From CAZTXD01 sp964617995 (GTDB taxonomy: Bacteria; Actinomycetota; Acidimicrobiia; Spongiisociales; ZC4RG35), in NCBI GenBank assembly GCA_964617995.1, contig CAZTXD010000017.1:1-38683 (forward strand): a stretch of DNA of 38,683 nt, read 5' to 3'. A program made the translations under genes and the position numbers. Below, piece after piece: positions 1 through 8,423 of the stretch. Position 1 is the first letter of the stretch. Each line of letters opens with the position of its first letter. The notes beneath the pieces were generated by a model that saw nothing but the letters and a program-made list of their open reading frames with translations, was not told where the DNA came from and ran no database searches.

Positions 1-35
1 GGCCGATGCTCGCTCCTCTTTCCCGACACCCCTGA

Positions 36-41
36 TACCGT
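36..41 (+). promoter_or_regulatory. Leaderless -10 element of pgl
   Basis: TACCGT fits the actinobacterial -10 consensus TAnnnT. It ends 6 nt before the GTG start at 48, so transcription would begin at or next to the start codon. No Shine-Dalgarno sequence lies between them. The same layout recurs at many genes in this window, which is the main support. Confidence 0.5.
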
Positions 42-47
42 CGGGAC

Positions 48-770
48 GTGCAGGTCGTCGTTCACCGGGATCGTGACGAGCTGGCGGAGGCCGCGGCCGG
101 TTTCATCGCGGCTGTGGTCGCCGCGACCCAGGACCGCTTCTCATTGGGCTTGGCCGGCGGCTCCACCCCGCTGCAGACCTACCGCCACCTCCGGGATCAC
201 GCCCTCGACTGGGAACGGGTCGACGCCTGGGTATCCGACGAGCGTTGGGTGCCTCTCGACCATCCTGACTGCAACGGCAACCAGGCCGCCTCGGAACTCA
301 TGGACGAGGTAGGCGGCCGCTTCCACCGTCCCCGATGGGCGCCGTGGCTGACCCCCGCCGACTCCGCCGCCCACTACGAAGCCACACTTCGTTCCGTCCA
401 CCCCGACGGGCGAGCCGACCTGATCCTGCTGGGAATGGGCGACGACGGTCACACCGCCTCCCTCTTCCCCGGGACCCGGGCCCTCGACGTGGGTCCGTCC
501 CGCTGGTACGTGGACAACTACGTGCCCAAACTCGACGCCGACCGCCTGACCGCCACCTTTCCCTTCCTCCGCGCCGCCCACCGGGTGCTGTTCCTGGTGG
601 CCGGGGCGCACAAGGCGGCCGCCCTCCGCTCCGTGCTGGAGCCCGAACCCGGTGAGCGCCTCCTTCCTGCTGCGGGCGTGATGGGCGGCGACGCCGACGT
701 CACGTGGCTGGTCGACGCCGAAGCCGCTTCCGATCTACGGTCGACACCCGTCGGTCGCCCCCGCGGCTGA
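48..770 (+). CDS. pgl: 6-phosphogluconolactonase
   Basis: The enzyme hydrolyses 6-phosphogluconolactone to 6-phosphogluconate, the second step of the oxidative pentose phosphate pathway, in the cytosol. At 240 aa it has the usual family length. Visible family motifs are LGLAGGSTPLQTYRHL near residue 32, the SDERWVPLDHPDCN block near residue 63, and the phosphate-binding GMGDDGHTASLFPG near residue 130. The start is GTG, supported by a -10 element 6 nt upstream and by the family N-terminus. In actinobacteria this gene often follows zwf and opcA, which would lie left of the window. The next gene runs convergently, only 29 nt beyond the stop. I am confident of the family; the symbol follows convention. 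Confidence 0.93.
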   Translation: MQVVVHRDRDELAEAAAGFIAAVVAATQDRFSLGLAGGSTPLQTYRHLRDHALDWERVDAWVSDERWVPLDHPDCNGNQAASELMDEVGGRFHRPRWAPWLTPADSAAHYEATLRSVHPDGRADLILLGMGDDGHTASLFPGTRALDVGPSRWYVDNYVPKLDADRLTATFPFLRAAHRVLFLVAGAHKAAALRSVLEPEPGERLLPAAGVMGGDADVTWLVDAEAASDLRSTPVGRPRG

Positions 771-799
771 CCCTGATAGGGCCGGCAACACCGGTTCGC

Positions 800-1633
800 T
801 CAACGATCCTCGAACGAGCGCAACGGCTTGCGGGAACCGTAAGCGGGGGCGTGTCCCAGCGTCTCCAGGAGACGAACGACCCTTCCCCGATGTGGGCGGA
901 ACGGCTCGAGCAGCTCCAGCATCTCCTCGTCGCTGCCCCGGGGACGCCCCGTCAGGTGCCACGCCACCAGGTTCTTGTGGTGATAGTCGCCCACCGAGAC
1001 GGCATCGGCGTCGCCGTGGCTCACGGCCAGGGTCTCAGCCGCCGTCCACACTCCGACACCCCGGTGTCGACGCAGGTACGCCTGTACGGCAGAGCTGTCG
1101 ACATCGACCAGCCGCTCGATCCTCGCGTGGTCGGCGGCCAGCCGGCGGAGGATGTCGGCCCGGCGCCGCTCCAGGCCGATCGTGTGGTACTCCCAGTAGG
1201 GGGCTCGTGCCATCTGCTGCGGATCGGGAGGAAGTCGAAGCTTCTCCGGCCCCGGTGCCGAGCCGGAGAAGCGAGCCCGCAGCCCGGTCAGGCTTCGGCC
1301 GGCTTCCTTTCCGGCCACCTTCTGGGCCACGACAGCTCGCACCAGCGCCTCGAAGACCAGCCCGGTTGCGCCGAAGCGGTAGCCGCGGTGGCGTCGGACG
1401 AGAGGAGCCACCACCGGATGATCGGTGACGAGATCGTCGGGGTGGTCCGCCTCACCGACCAGCAGCGGCGCCCGCTCGGTGAGCCAATCGCCTCCCGGGC
1501 CCCAGGCGACCGCCGACACGCCGTCGCGGTTGCGCCGAAGATACAGGGTGGCGACCCCTTCCGGGGTTCGCGCCGGCAGCCACCAGCCTTCGGGGCGGAA
1601 CCGCCCGCCCAGCGGCCGTAGGGTGCGACGCAA
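800..1633 (-). CDS. DNA-3-methyladenine glycosylase, AlkA-like HhH-GPD family
   Basis: This is a base-excision repair glycosylase of the HhH-GPD superfamily, expected to remove alkylated purines. The N-terminal half carries the AlkA-type segment ending VFEALVRAVVAQKVAGKEAG. The helix-hairpin-helix is HRGVGVWTAAETLAV, followed by the SVGDYHHKNLV stretch whose Asp matches the family's catalytic aspartate. The start is uncertain. The reported TTG at 1633 begins RRTLRPLGGRF, but the open frame continues upstream through residues reading IPVVAPLDL, typical of the first beta strand of this family. The true start may therefore lie inside the 3' end of the upstream flavoprotein gene, giving a translationally coupled pair. 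A second, more compact AlkA paralogue lies at 9285-9959. Confidence 0.85.
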   Translation of the reverse strand: MRRTLRPLGGRFRPEGWWLPARTPEGVATLYLRRNRDGVSAVAWGPGGDWLTERAPLLVGEADHPDDLVTDHPVVAPLVRRHRGYRFGATGLVFEALVRAVVAQKVAGKEAGRSLTGLRARFSGSAPGPEKLRLPPDPQQMARAPYWEYHTIGLERRRADILRRLAADHARIERLVDVDSSAVQAYLRRHRGVGVWTAAETLAVSHGDADAVSVGDYHHKNLVAWHLTGRPRGSDEEMLELLEPFRPHRGRVVRLLETLGHAPAYGSRKPLRSFEDR

Positions 1634-1656
1634 ATCCAGCGGGGCGACGACCGGGA

Positions 1657-2208
1657 TCAGTCTTTCGGTGGAGTGTCCCAGTCCTGGACGTCCTTTCCCT
1701 CTTCGCGGGCGATGATGTCGAGGGCGGCCCGGGCCCCGTCTCCGGCGGAGATGATCGCCTGGCTGCGGGTGGGCCGGATGCTGCGTCCGACGACGTAGAC
1801 CCGGTCCTGCGACGATCTCATCTCCGAGTCGACCACGATCCGACCTTCGCCGTCTTCGTCGAGCCCCAGAGAACGGGCGAGGACAGGTTTCTTGCCCTCG
1901 GTGAGTATCAGGTAGTCGCCTTCCCGTCTCTCCGAGCCGGTCTCGACGGTGACCCTCCCGTCGTCCACCGCCACCAACTCGACCTCCTCGTCGACGAGCG
2001 ACGCCCCGAACGACTCGACCTGGGCCCGGGCGGTGGCCTGGAACTCGGTGCCCGGCATCTCAGCCAACCCCAGATAGTTGTAGAGATAGGCGAAGTTGAC
2101 CGCCGTCTTGTCCTGGCCGTACACCACGACCTGGTGGCCGTTCTTGGCCAGGAACAACGCCGCCGACAGGCCTCCGGGGCCGTCTCCCACGATGGTCACT
2201 TGCGCCAC
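1657..2208 (-). CDS. Minimal FAD-dependent oxidoreductase, thioredoxin-reductase-like
   Basis: This small flavoprotein has the N-terminal dinucleotide-binding motif GDGPGGLSAALFLAKNG (residues 8-24) and a C-terminal FAD motif VYVVGRSIRPTRSQAIISAGDGARAA near residues 137-162, as in thioredoxin reductases. At 183 aa it is far shorter than true TrxB (about 310 aa). It has no CxxC redox pair and no separate NADPH-binding domain, so it is not a working thioredoxin reductase. The fold is essentially the FAD domain alone; electron donor and partner are unknown. The start is GTG with a strong AGGAGG Shine-Dalgarno 7 nt upstream. The gene lies just upstream of the AlkA-like gene and probably shares its transcript. 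Confidence 0.75.
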   Translation of the reverse strand: MAQVTIVGDGPGGLSAALFLAKNGHQVVVYGQDKTAVNFAYLYNYLGLAEMPGTEFQATARAQVESFGASLVDEEVELVAVDDGRVTVETGSERREGDYLILTEGKKPVLARSLGLDEDGEGRIVVDSEMRSSQDRVYVVGRSIRPTRSQAIISAGDGARAALDIIAREEGKDVQDWDTPPKD

Positions 2209-2305
2209 GTGTTTCCTCCTACATCGGGCTTCGAGACCGTTGATACCAGCTTTCAGGATCCGGTCGGATTTCCTTGGTTGTGGAGGAACGGCCCCCTGGT
2301 TGGGC

Positions 2306-3166
2306 TCACAGCCCCTTGGGGTGCCACACCGTCTTCGTCTCGGTGAAAGCGGCGATCACGTACGGTGACCGAGCCAGCGGATCTCCACCCACCACGCGCT
2401 TGACGTTGTGAACGGCCCCGTCATCGATCACGCGCCTCTGGTCCGGGGTGGCTCCGGCGGCGTCCACCGCGTTGACGTCCATGTGCTCGGCCAGCCAGGG
2501 AACCAGCTCATCGGTATACCCGGTCAGGATGTTTACCACCCCGCCGGGGACATCGGAGGTCTCCAGCACTTCGGCCAGGCTCACCGCCGGCAGCGGCCGC
2601 GACTCCGACGCCAGCACCACCGTGGTGTTGCCGGTGACGAGAACCGCGCCCAGCCGTGCCACCAGCCCCTGCAGCGCCGGCTCGGGTGGCGCCACGATCC
2701 CCACCACCCCGGTGGGCTCGGGGGCCGAGATGTTGAAGAAGGGACCCGCCACCGGATTGAGGTTGCCGTATATCTGGGCGAACTTGTCGGCCCACCCCGC
2801 GTACCACACCAGAGTGTCGATGCTGGCCTCCACTTGCCGGCGTGCCCTGCGGCGATCGGAGTCGGCCACCTGCACCTGCGACACGAATGTCTCCAACCGG
2901 TCCTCGATCATCTCGGCGACCCGGTAGAGGATCTGGCCGCGGTTGTAGCCGGAGCGTTCCGCCCAGGCCGCCTGGGCGTTGCGGGCGTGACGAACTGCGT
3001 CCCGCAGGTCCTTGCGCGAGGCCCGAGCCGCCCGGGCCGCCACCGAGCCGACAGAATCGAGCGCCGGGTAGGAGCGACCCGACTCCGAACGGGGGAACTC
3101 ACCCCCGATGTAGAGCTTGTGAGTCTTGCGAACGTCGAGACGAGTCATGGGCGTGTTCCCGATCAC
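2306..3166 (-). CDS. Truncated aldehyde dehydrogenase homologue without catalytic residues
   Basis: The 286-residue protein aligns by eye with the NAD-binding and oligomerisation parts of aldehyde dehydrogenases: KLYIGGEFPRSESGRSY at the N-terminus, the VWYAGWADKF segment, and VGIVAPPEPALQGLVARLG where active enzymes have the PWNFP region. The catalytic domain with the active Cys is absent. The usual LKPAE and FTGST cofactor motifs read LASES and DAAGAT. It is therefore probably a non-catalytic partner of the full-length enzyme encoded just upstream. The GTG start overlaps that gene's stop in a GTGA junction and has a GGGAG Shine-Dalgarno. An internal ATG at 3148, giving MTRLDVRKTHKLY, is an alternative start. 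Together the two proteins resemble a split ALDH16. Confidence 0.75.
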   Translation of the reverse strand: MIGNTPMTRLDVRKTHKLYIGGEFPRSESGRSYPALDSVGSVAARAARASRKDLRDAVRHARNAQAAWAERSGYNRGQILYRVAEMIEDRLETFVSQVQVADSDRRRARRQVEASIDTLVWYAGWADKFAQIYGNLNPVAGPFFNISAPEPTGVVGIVAPPEPALQGLVARLGAVLVTGNTTVVLASESRPLPAVSLAEVLETSDVPGGVVNILTGYTDELVPWLAEHMDVNAVDAAGATPDQRRVIDDGAVHNVKRVVGGDPLARSPYVIAAFTETKTVWHPKGL

Positions 3167-4659
3167 TCCACTCCCTGCAGATAGTTGAGGAGGCCGTGGC
3201 GGCCGCCCTCACGGCCGAAGCCCGACTCCTTGTAGCCCCCGAAGGGGGACGAGGGGTCGAACTTGTTGTAGGTGTTGGCCCACACCACCCCCGCCTTCAT
3301 GTGATCGGCCATCCACAGGATGCGGGATCCCTTCGAGGTCCACACTCCGGCCGACAGTCCGTAGGGGGTGTTGTTGGCCTTCTCCACGGCCTCCTCGGGG
3401 GTGCGGAAGCTCATGATCGACAGCACCGGGCCGAAGATCTCCTCCTGGGCGATCCGGTGCGATTGGGACACACCGGTGAACAGCGTCGGCACGAACCAGT
3501 ATCCCCGGGCGGGTAGGTCGCAGGCGGGCTGGTAGATCTCGGCGCCCTCCGCTACCCCAACGTCGACGAGCTCCGTGATCCTGTCGAGCTGCTGGCGGCT
3601 GTTGATCGCCCCCACGTCGGTGTTCTTGTCCAACGGGTCGCCTACACGCAGCGTCGCCAGCCGGGCCTTGAGCTTGTCGACGAAGAGGTCGTGGATGTTC
3701 TCCTGCACGAACAGGCGGGAGCCGGCGCAGCACACATGGCCCTGGTTGAAGAAGATGCCGTTGACGACCCCTTCGATGGCCTGGTCTATGGGGGCGTCCT
3801 CGAAGACGACGTGGGCGGCCTTGCCACCCAGCTCCAGCGACACGCGGGTGTCGGTGCCGGCGAGCTGGCGCCGGATGATCTTGCCGACGGCGGTGGAGCC
3901 TGTGAAAGCCACCTTGTCCACGTCCGGGTGCCCCACCACCTCGGCGCCCGTCTTCCCCGCCCCGGTCACCACGTTGAGCACCCCCGGCGGCAACCCGGCC
4001 TCCGCCGTCAGCTCGGCGAAGGCCAACGCGGTGAGGGGCGTCGTCTCGGCCGGCTTGAGAACGACGGTGTTACCGGTGGCCAGGGCCGGAGCGACCTTCC
4101 AAGCCAGCATCAGCAGCGGGAAGTTCCAGGGAATCACCTGCCCGGCCACGCCGACGGGCCGCGGTGTCAGGCCGGGGAAGGCGTACTCCAGCTTGTCGGC
4201 CCAGCCGGCGTAGTAGAAGAAGTTGGCGGCCACCTGGGGCAGATCCACGTCGCGGGATTCCTTGATGGGCTTGCCGCCGTCGAGGGTCTCCAGCACGGCC
4301 AGCTCCCGGGACCGCTCCTGGATCATGCGGGCGATCCGGAAGACGTACTTGGCTCTTTCTCTTCCCGGCATCGACTCCCAGCCGTTCTCGAAGGCGTTCC
4401 GCGCCGCCTTCACGGCAGCGTCGACGTCGGCGGGACCCGCCTCCGCCACCTCGGCGAGGGTCTCCTCGGTGGCCGGGTCGACCGTTTCGAAGTGCTTGCG
4501 GCTCCTGGGGGCTCGGAACTCGCCGTCTATGAAAAGGCCGTAGCGCTTCTCGATGGAGACGATGTCGGTCGACTCCCGCGAGGTGGCATAGGTCCAGTCG
4601 ATTCGGGGCGCCACCACCGCCGGGGCTTCCGACTTCCGACTTCCGACTTCCGACTCCAT
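3163..4659 (-). CDS. NAD-dependent aldehyde dehydrogenase
   Basis: This is a complete 498-residue aldehyde dehydrogenase. It shows GQVIPWNFPLLMLAWKVAPA, the NAD-contacting LKPAE, the FTGSTAVGK loop, the general-base Glu in LELGGK, and the nucleophile Cys310 in GHVCCAG. It is the second gene of the deoC operon, so it probably oxidises acetaldehyde released by deoxyribose-phosphate aldolase or a related aldehyde; substrate choice is inferred. I chose ATG 4659 because AAGGA lies 6-7 nt upstream and deoC ends 2 nt before it. A longer in-frame start at 4782 would overlap deoC heavily. Residues 2-12 are translated from a heptanucleotide repeat. GTG 4617, just after the repeat, is a possible alternative start. 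Confidence 0.92.
   Translation of the reverse strand: MESEVGSRKSEAPAVVAPRIDWTYATSRESTDIVSIEKRYGLFIDGEFRAPRSRKHFETVDPATEETLAEVAEAGPADVDAAVKAARNAFENGWESMPGRERAKYVFRIARMIQERSRELAVLETLDGGKPIKESRDVDLPQVAANFFYYAGWADKLEYAFPGLTPRPVGVAGQVIPWNFPLLMLAWKVAPALATGNTVVLKPAETTPLTALAFAELTAEAGLPPGVLNVVTGAGKTGAEVVGHPDVDKVAFTGSTAVGKIIRRQLAGTDTRVSLELGGKAAHVVFEDAPIDQAIEGVVNGIFFNQGHVCCAGSRLFVQENIHDLFVDKLKARLATLRVGDPLDKNTDVGAINSRQQLDRITELVDVGVAEGAEIYQPACDLPARGYWFVPTLFTGVSQSHRIAQEEIFGPVLSIMSFRTPEEAVEKANNTPYGLSAGVWTSKGSRILWMADHMKAGVVWANTYNKFDPSSPFGGYKESGFGREGGRHGLLNYLQGVE
4627..4656. repeat. Heptanucleotide repeat array (GTCGGAA units) inside a CDS 5' end
   Basis: Four perfect TTCCGAC units (GTCGGAA on the gene strand) lie directly after the aldehyde dehydrogenase start codon and are read as low-complexity residues ESEVGSRKSE. 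The same unit recurs at 8396-8423 and 23455-23640, so this is a dispersed family and not local slippage. Confidence 0.85.
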
Positions 4660-4661
4660 TC

Positions 4662-5618
4662 TCAATCCTTCGTGAAGTAGTCGGGGCCCTGATAGCGGCC
4701 CGTCTCCAACCAGCGAATCTGCATGAGGACGTCGTTGAGCAGCGAAGACGCTCCGAAGCGGAACCAGTCGGGGCTCATCCACTCCCCGCCCAGCGTCTCG
4801 TTGAGGACCACCAGATAGCGAATGGCGTCCTTGGCGGTGCGGATCCCCCCCGCCGGCTTCATGCCCACCTTCACCCCGGTTGCTGCCCGGAAGTCCCGGA
4901 TCGTCTCGAGCATCACCAGGGTCACCGGCAGCGTGGCGGCGGGAGCGACCTTGCCGGTGGAGGTCTTGATGAAGTCGGCTCCCGCCGCCATCGCCAGCAT
5001 CGAGGCCCGCCGCACGTTGTCGAGGGTCTGCAGCTCTCCCGTCTCCAATATCACCTTGAGGTGGGCCTCACCGCACGCATCCTTCACCTTTACGATCTCG
5101 TCGAAGACCCGGAAGTAGTCGCCACTCAGGAAGGAACCGCGGCTGATGACCATGTCGACCTCGTCGGCCCCCGCCTCGACGACCGCCTCGGTCTCGGCGA
5201 CTCGCAGCCCGAGGTCGGCCTGCCCGGAAGGGAAGTACGTCGATACGGCCGCCACTCTCACTCCCGACCCGGTCACAGCCTGGCGGGCGTAAGGGACCAT
5301 CGCCGGGTATACGCACACCGCCGCCACCGACGGGATCGACGGGTCGGTCGGGTCGGGGTGGATGGCCTTGGCGCTCATCTGGGCGATCTTGCCGGGGGTG
5401 TCCATGCCCTCCAGGGTGGTCAGGTCCATCATCTGGATCGCCAGCCGCAGCGCCTGGGCCTTCGATTCCCGCTTGATGGAGCGTGTGGCGAGAGCTGCCG
5501 CACGTTCGGTGGCGCCGACCTCGTCGACGCTGGGCACAGACCGGATGAAAGAGGCCAGCGTGGAGCTGGTGATCCGGTCGGGGAGGATCGATTGGCGAGC
5601 CGAGGGGGCGAGGGTCAC
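4662..5618 (-). CDS. deoC: Deoxyribose-phosphate aldolase
   Basis: DeoC cleaves 2-deoxyribose 5-phosphate to acetaldehyde and glyceraldehyde 3-phosphate in deoxynucleoside catabolism. The protein (318 aa, the longer class) shows VSTYFPSGQ, DEVDMVISRG with the proton-relay Asp, the Schiff-base lysine K218 in FIKTSTGK, and the second lysine in MKPAGGIRTAKDA. The start is GTG, supported by a TACCAT -10 element 7 nt upstream and no Shine-Dalgarno, so the message is probably leaderless. It leads an operon with two aldehyde dehydrogenase genes. This fits onward oxidation of the acetaldehyde or of another aldehyde. Confidence 0.95.
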   Translation of the reverse strand: MTLAPSARQSILPDRITSSTLASFIRSVPSVDEVGATERAAALATRSIKRESKAQALRLAIQMMDLTTLEGMDTPGKIAQMSAKAIHPDPTDPSIPSVAAVCVYPAMVPYARQAVTGSGVRVAAVSTYFPSGQADLGLRVAETEAVVEAGADEVDMVISRGSFLSGDYFRVFDEIVKVKDACGEAHLKVILETGELQTLDNVRRASMLAMAAGADFIKTSTGKVAPAATLPVTLVMLETIRDFRAATGVKVGMKPAGGIRTAKDAIRYLVVLNETLGGEWMSPDWFRFGASSLLNDVLMQIRWLETGRYQGPDYFTKD

Positions 5619-5625
5619 CGTTGGA

Positions 5626-5631
5626 ATGGTA
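5626..5631 (-). promoter_or_regulatory. Leaderless -10 element of deoC
   Basis: On the minus strand this reads TACCAT and ends 7 nt before the GTG start of deoC. No ribosome-binding site intervenes. Confidence 0.5.
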
Positions 5632-5636
5632 CCGAC

Positions 5637-6659
5637 TCAGCCTTCCTCTCCCTCAACCAGCTCGTAGTCGGCGCTCAGCTCCACGTCGAGGGACATCGTG
5701 AAGCGCTCCATCTCCACCTCGCCCGGCACGACCACGTCGACCCGGGTCGTCTCGGTGGACGCGACCGAAGCCTGCAAGACCCGACCGCCTGCCGGATCGA
5801 GACGAATGGTGGATCGACCTGCCGCCGGGTCGACGGAGATGGTGAACCGGATCTCGGAGAGATCACCCACGGTTGGTGAGGTGGGGTCTGTTTCGGCGAA
5901 CGCCTCGAAGAACTCGCGGTAGAGCGGCCCGACGTCCAGCTCACCCCCCTGGGTGCGGGAGTCGGTCTCGACGACGAGTACCGTCATGCCATCGCTCTCC
6001 GCCGTCTCGACGAGGATGCTCTCGGCCGTGGTAGCGACCGGGATGGAGCCGAGGGCGTTGTAGGTGACGGTCTCGGTCCAGGAGTCGCCGACGGCGACTC
6101 CGTCTGCGGGTAGCACAGGACCCACGAACCGGCCCAGCGTGTCCGAAACCCCGCCTACCGGCACGTTCGCATGCTCTGGATCCGCCGGCTGTTCCGCCAT
6201 CCTCCCCCGATCGTCGATCTCGAACGTCGAGGAGAGGAACGGCGCCACCACCCCCAGGTCGGTCAGCTCGTCGGGATCTCTCACCACCTCACCGTCGACG
6301 GTGCCGTCCGCGCTCATCTCGTCGAATTCCACCACCACCAGCACCTGGTAGAGGTCCGGCTCCGATCCCTCCGAGATGTGGAAGGTGACGAGACCCGAGG
6401 CGGTCACCGTGTAGTCGGCTGCCGATGGGATCGACCCGGAGTCCATCACCGCGGCCTCCCCTTCGCTCGTCAGGACGACGCGCTGGTTCACGTCGACCCG
6501 GTAGGTGAAGTCTTCGTCGGGAATCAGGGAATAGCGGAGTATCTCGGCTGCGCCGGTCGTGGTCGTCGCCGTCGTCGGTGGGGTGGTATCGCCGGTCCCT
6601 CCGTCCTGGCAGGCGCCGAGGGCCAGCACGACAGCGAGAACGAGATACGAACGGCGCAC
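5637..6659 (-). CDS. Putative exported lipoprotein
   Basis: The 340-residue product starts with a short lipoprotein signal (RRSYLVLAVVLALGAC) with the lipobox Cys near residue 17. A Thr/Pro-rich tether (TTPPTTATTTT) follows, then a beta-rich extracytoplasmic domain. That domain contains VLPADGVAVGDSWTETVTY and a C-terminal stretch of alternating strands, reminiscent of DUF6263-type lipoproteins. I do not recognise a specific function. The GTG start sits 7 nt downstream of a TAATCT -10 element, and this start places the signal peptide correctly. The much longer open frame upstream is antisense to metG and is not coding. The gene ends 18 nt before the deoC start on the same strand. Confidence 0.8.
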   Translation of the reverse strand: MRRSYLVLAVVLALGACQDGGTGDTTPPTTATTTTGAAEILRYSLIPDEDFTYRVDVNQRVVLTSEGEAAVMDSGSIPSAADYTVTASGLVTFHISEGSEPDLYQVLVVVEFDEMSADGTVDGEVVRDPDELTDLGVVAPFLSSTFEIDDRGRMAEQPADPEHANVPVGGVSDTLGRFVGPVLPADGVAVGDSWTETVTYNALGSIPVATTAESILVETAESDGMTVLVVETDSRTQGGELDVGPLYREFFEAFAETDPTSPTVGDLSEIRFTISVDPAAGRSTIRLDPAGGRVLQASVASTETTRVDVVVPGEVEMERFTMSLDVELSADYELVEGEEG

Positions 6660-6666
6660 CGAGGTC

Positions 6667-6672
6667 AGATTA
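6667..6672 (-). promoter_or_regulatory. Leaderless -10 element of the lipoprotein gene
   Basis: The minus strand reads TAATCT, 7 nt before the GTG start at 6659. It lies in a 72-nt divergent intergenic region shared with metG. Confidence 0.5.
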
Positions 6673-6717
6673 CGGATGACGGCGGAAAACGACGAACAAC
6701 CTGGACCGGACAGACGG

Positions 6718-6723
6718 TACCCT
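6718..6723 (+). promoter_or_regulatory. Leaderless -10 element of metG
   Basis: TACCCT ends 8 nt before the metG ATG, and the sequence between has no purine-rich ribosome-binding site. Confidence 0.5.
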
Positions 6724-6731
6724 CCCCGTCG

Positions 6732-8372
6732 ATGCCCCAACCACGACATGTACTGGTAGCCGTTGCCTGGCCGTACGCCCAGGGCCCACTCCACCTCGGT
6801 CACATCGCCGGTGCCTACCTGCCCCCTGACATCTTCGCCCGGTATCACCGGCTGGCCGGGAACCGGGTGCTGATGGTGTCCGGCTCGGACGTGCACGGCA
6901 CGCCCATCACCGTGAAGGCCGACCAGGAGGGAGTCACCCCTCAGGAGATCGTGGATCGGTTTCATCCCGAATTCCTCGGCTACTGGGAGAAGCTGGGCAT
7001 CTCCTTCGACCTGTTCACCACCACCGGGACCGACAACCACATTCGGGTTGCCCGCGAGTTCTTTCTGCGGCTGCTGGAGAACGGTCATCTCTACACCAAG
7101 GTCACCGACCAGTTCTACGACGAGCAGCGTGGCCAGTTCCTGCCCGACCGGTACATCGAGGGCACCTGTCCGCACTGCGGCTATCCGCATGCCCGGGGCG
7201 ATCAGTGCGACAACTGCGGGCGTACTCTCGACCCCGCCGACCTGATCGACCCCCGCTCCAAGCTCACCGGCAGCGTCCCGGTGTTGCGGGAGACCGAGCA
7301 CTACTACTGGCGCCTCTCCGCCTTGAACGAGCATCTGGAGGAGTGGCTCTCGACCCGGCAGGGCTGGCGACCGCACGTCCTCAACTTCGCGCTGGGGATG
7401 GTGCGCGAGGGACTCCACGACCGGGCGTTCACCCGGGACCTCGACTGGGGAATCCCCATCCCCGTCGACGACATCGGTCCCAACAAATCGATCTACGTGT
7501 GGTGGGAGGCGGTGATGGGCTATTACTCCGCCCCCCAGGAGTGGGCCCAGCGGCAGGGCGACCCCGACGCCTGGAAGGCGTGGTGGACCGACCCCGAGGC
7601 CGAGACCTACTACTTCGTCGGCAAGGACAACATCCCCTTCCACGCCGTCTACTGGCCGGCTCTGTTGATGGGGCACGGCGGCCTCAATCTCCCCACCAAC
7701 GTACCCGCCAACCAGTACGTCACTTTCGGCGGCGAGAAGGCGTCGAAGTCGACCGGAGTGGGACGTCCCCTCGACTGGTACCTGGACAGGTTGGAGCCGG
7801 ACGCGCTCCGATTCGCCCTGGCGTCGGTCCTGCCCGAGCAGAACGACACGGACCTCTTCGACGACGAGATCATCCGCCGGGTGAACGAGGAGTTGGTGGC
7901 GACCTGGGGCAACCTCGTCAACCGGGCGCTCAGCCTCACCGCTCGCCACTTCGACGGGGCGGTCCCGGCTGCCACCGATGTCACTGCGGAGGATCGGAAG
8001 CTGCTCGAGGACGTCGACTCGATCCTGGCCCGGGAGGCGCGCCATATCGAGGCGGTCGAGCTGCGAGCGGGCCTGCGCGACGCTCTGGAGGCCGCCGGTG
8101 TCGTCAACGTCTACCTGAACGCCACCGAACCGTGGAGGCTGGTCAAGGAGGACGGCGAGCGAGCGGCGACCGTTCTGGCAACCGCGATCCAGGCCATCGC
8201 CGGGGTGCGGGTCGCCTTCGCCCCCTACCTGCCGTTCACCACCGAGACCCTGGGCGACATGCTCGGCATCGGTCCGGTCACGGGCTGGCACCGTCCCGAG
8301 GTTCCGGCCGGCACCAGGCTGGGAGAGGTGCTGCCGCTCTTCACAAAGCTGGAACCCGACGCCCTGGACTGA
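6732..8372 (+). CDS. metG: Methionyl-tRNA synthetase
   Basis: MetRS charges tRNA-Met with methionine. The 546-residue protein has the class I signature HLGH (residues 21-24) in place of HIGH. A zinc knuckle of two CxxC pairs is formed by C146/C149 and C159/C162. The KMSKS loop reads KASKS (residues 336-340). The anticodon-binding helical domain is C-terminal, and the beta-barrel tRNA-binding appendix found in longer MetRS is absent. The ATG at 6732 gives the expected PQPRHVLVAVAWPYA start and sits 8 nt after a -10 element. The in-frame extension further upstream is antisense to the lipoprotein gene. Confidence 0.96.
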   Translation: MPQPRHVLVAVAWPYAQGPLHLGHIAGAYLPPDIFARYHRLAGNRVLMVSGSDVHGTPITVKADQEGVTPQEIVDRFHPEFLGYWEKLGISFDLFTTTGTDNHIRVAREFFLRLLENGHLYTKVTDQFYDEQRGQFLPDRYIEGTCPHCGYPHARGDQCDNCGRTLDPADLIDPRSKLTGSVPVLRETEHYYWRLSALNEHLEEWLSTRQGWRPHVLNFALGMVREGLHDRAFTRDLDWGIPIPVDDIGPNKSIYVWWEAVMGYYSAPQEWAQRQGDPDAWKAWWTDPEAETYYFVGKDNIPFHAVYWPALLMGHGGLNLPTNVPANQYVTFGGEKASKSTGVGRPLDWYLDRLEPDALRFALASVLPEQNDTDLFDDEIIRRVNEELVATWGNLVNRALSLTARHFDGAVPAATDVTAEDRKLLEDVDSILAREARHIEAVELRAGLRDALEAAGVVNVYLNATEPWRLVKEDGERAATVLATAIQAIAGVRVAFAPYLPFTTETLGDMLGIGPVTGWHRPEVPAGTRLGEVLPLFTKLEPDALD

Positions 8373-8395
8373 AGGGCGGGCAGGTCCGCACCCAG

Positions 8396-8423
8396 CCGAC
8401 TTCCGATTTCCGGCTTCCGACTC
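8396..8423. repeat. Degenerate heptanucleotide repeat between metG and sodN
   Basis: Four units related to GTCGGAA (GTCGGAA, GCCGGAA, ATCGGAA, GTCGG on the minus strand) fill most of the gap between the convergent metG and sodN genes. The sodN stop codon TGA is contiguous with the first unit. Confidence 0.75.

Noticed and set aside
704..1621. Long open frame antisense to the AlkA-like gene
   Set aside because: Rich in Arg/Pro/Gly and without recognisable motifs; a typical high-GC shadow of the real gene opposite.
1657..2208. Thioredoxin reductase trxB
   Set aside because: Lacks the CxxC pair and the NADPH domain, so only the FAD fold can be claimed.
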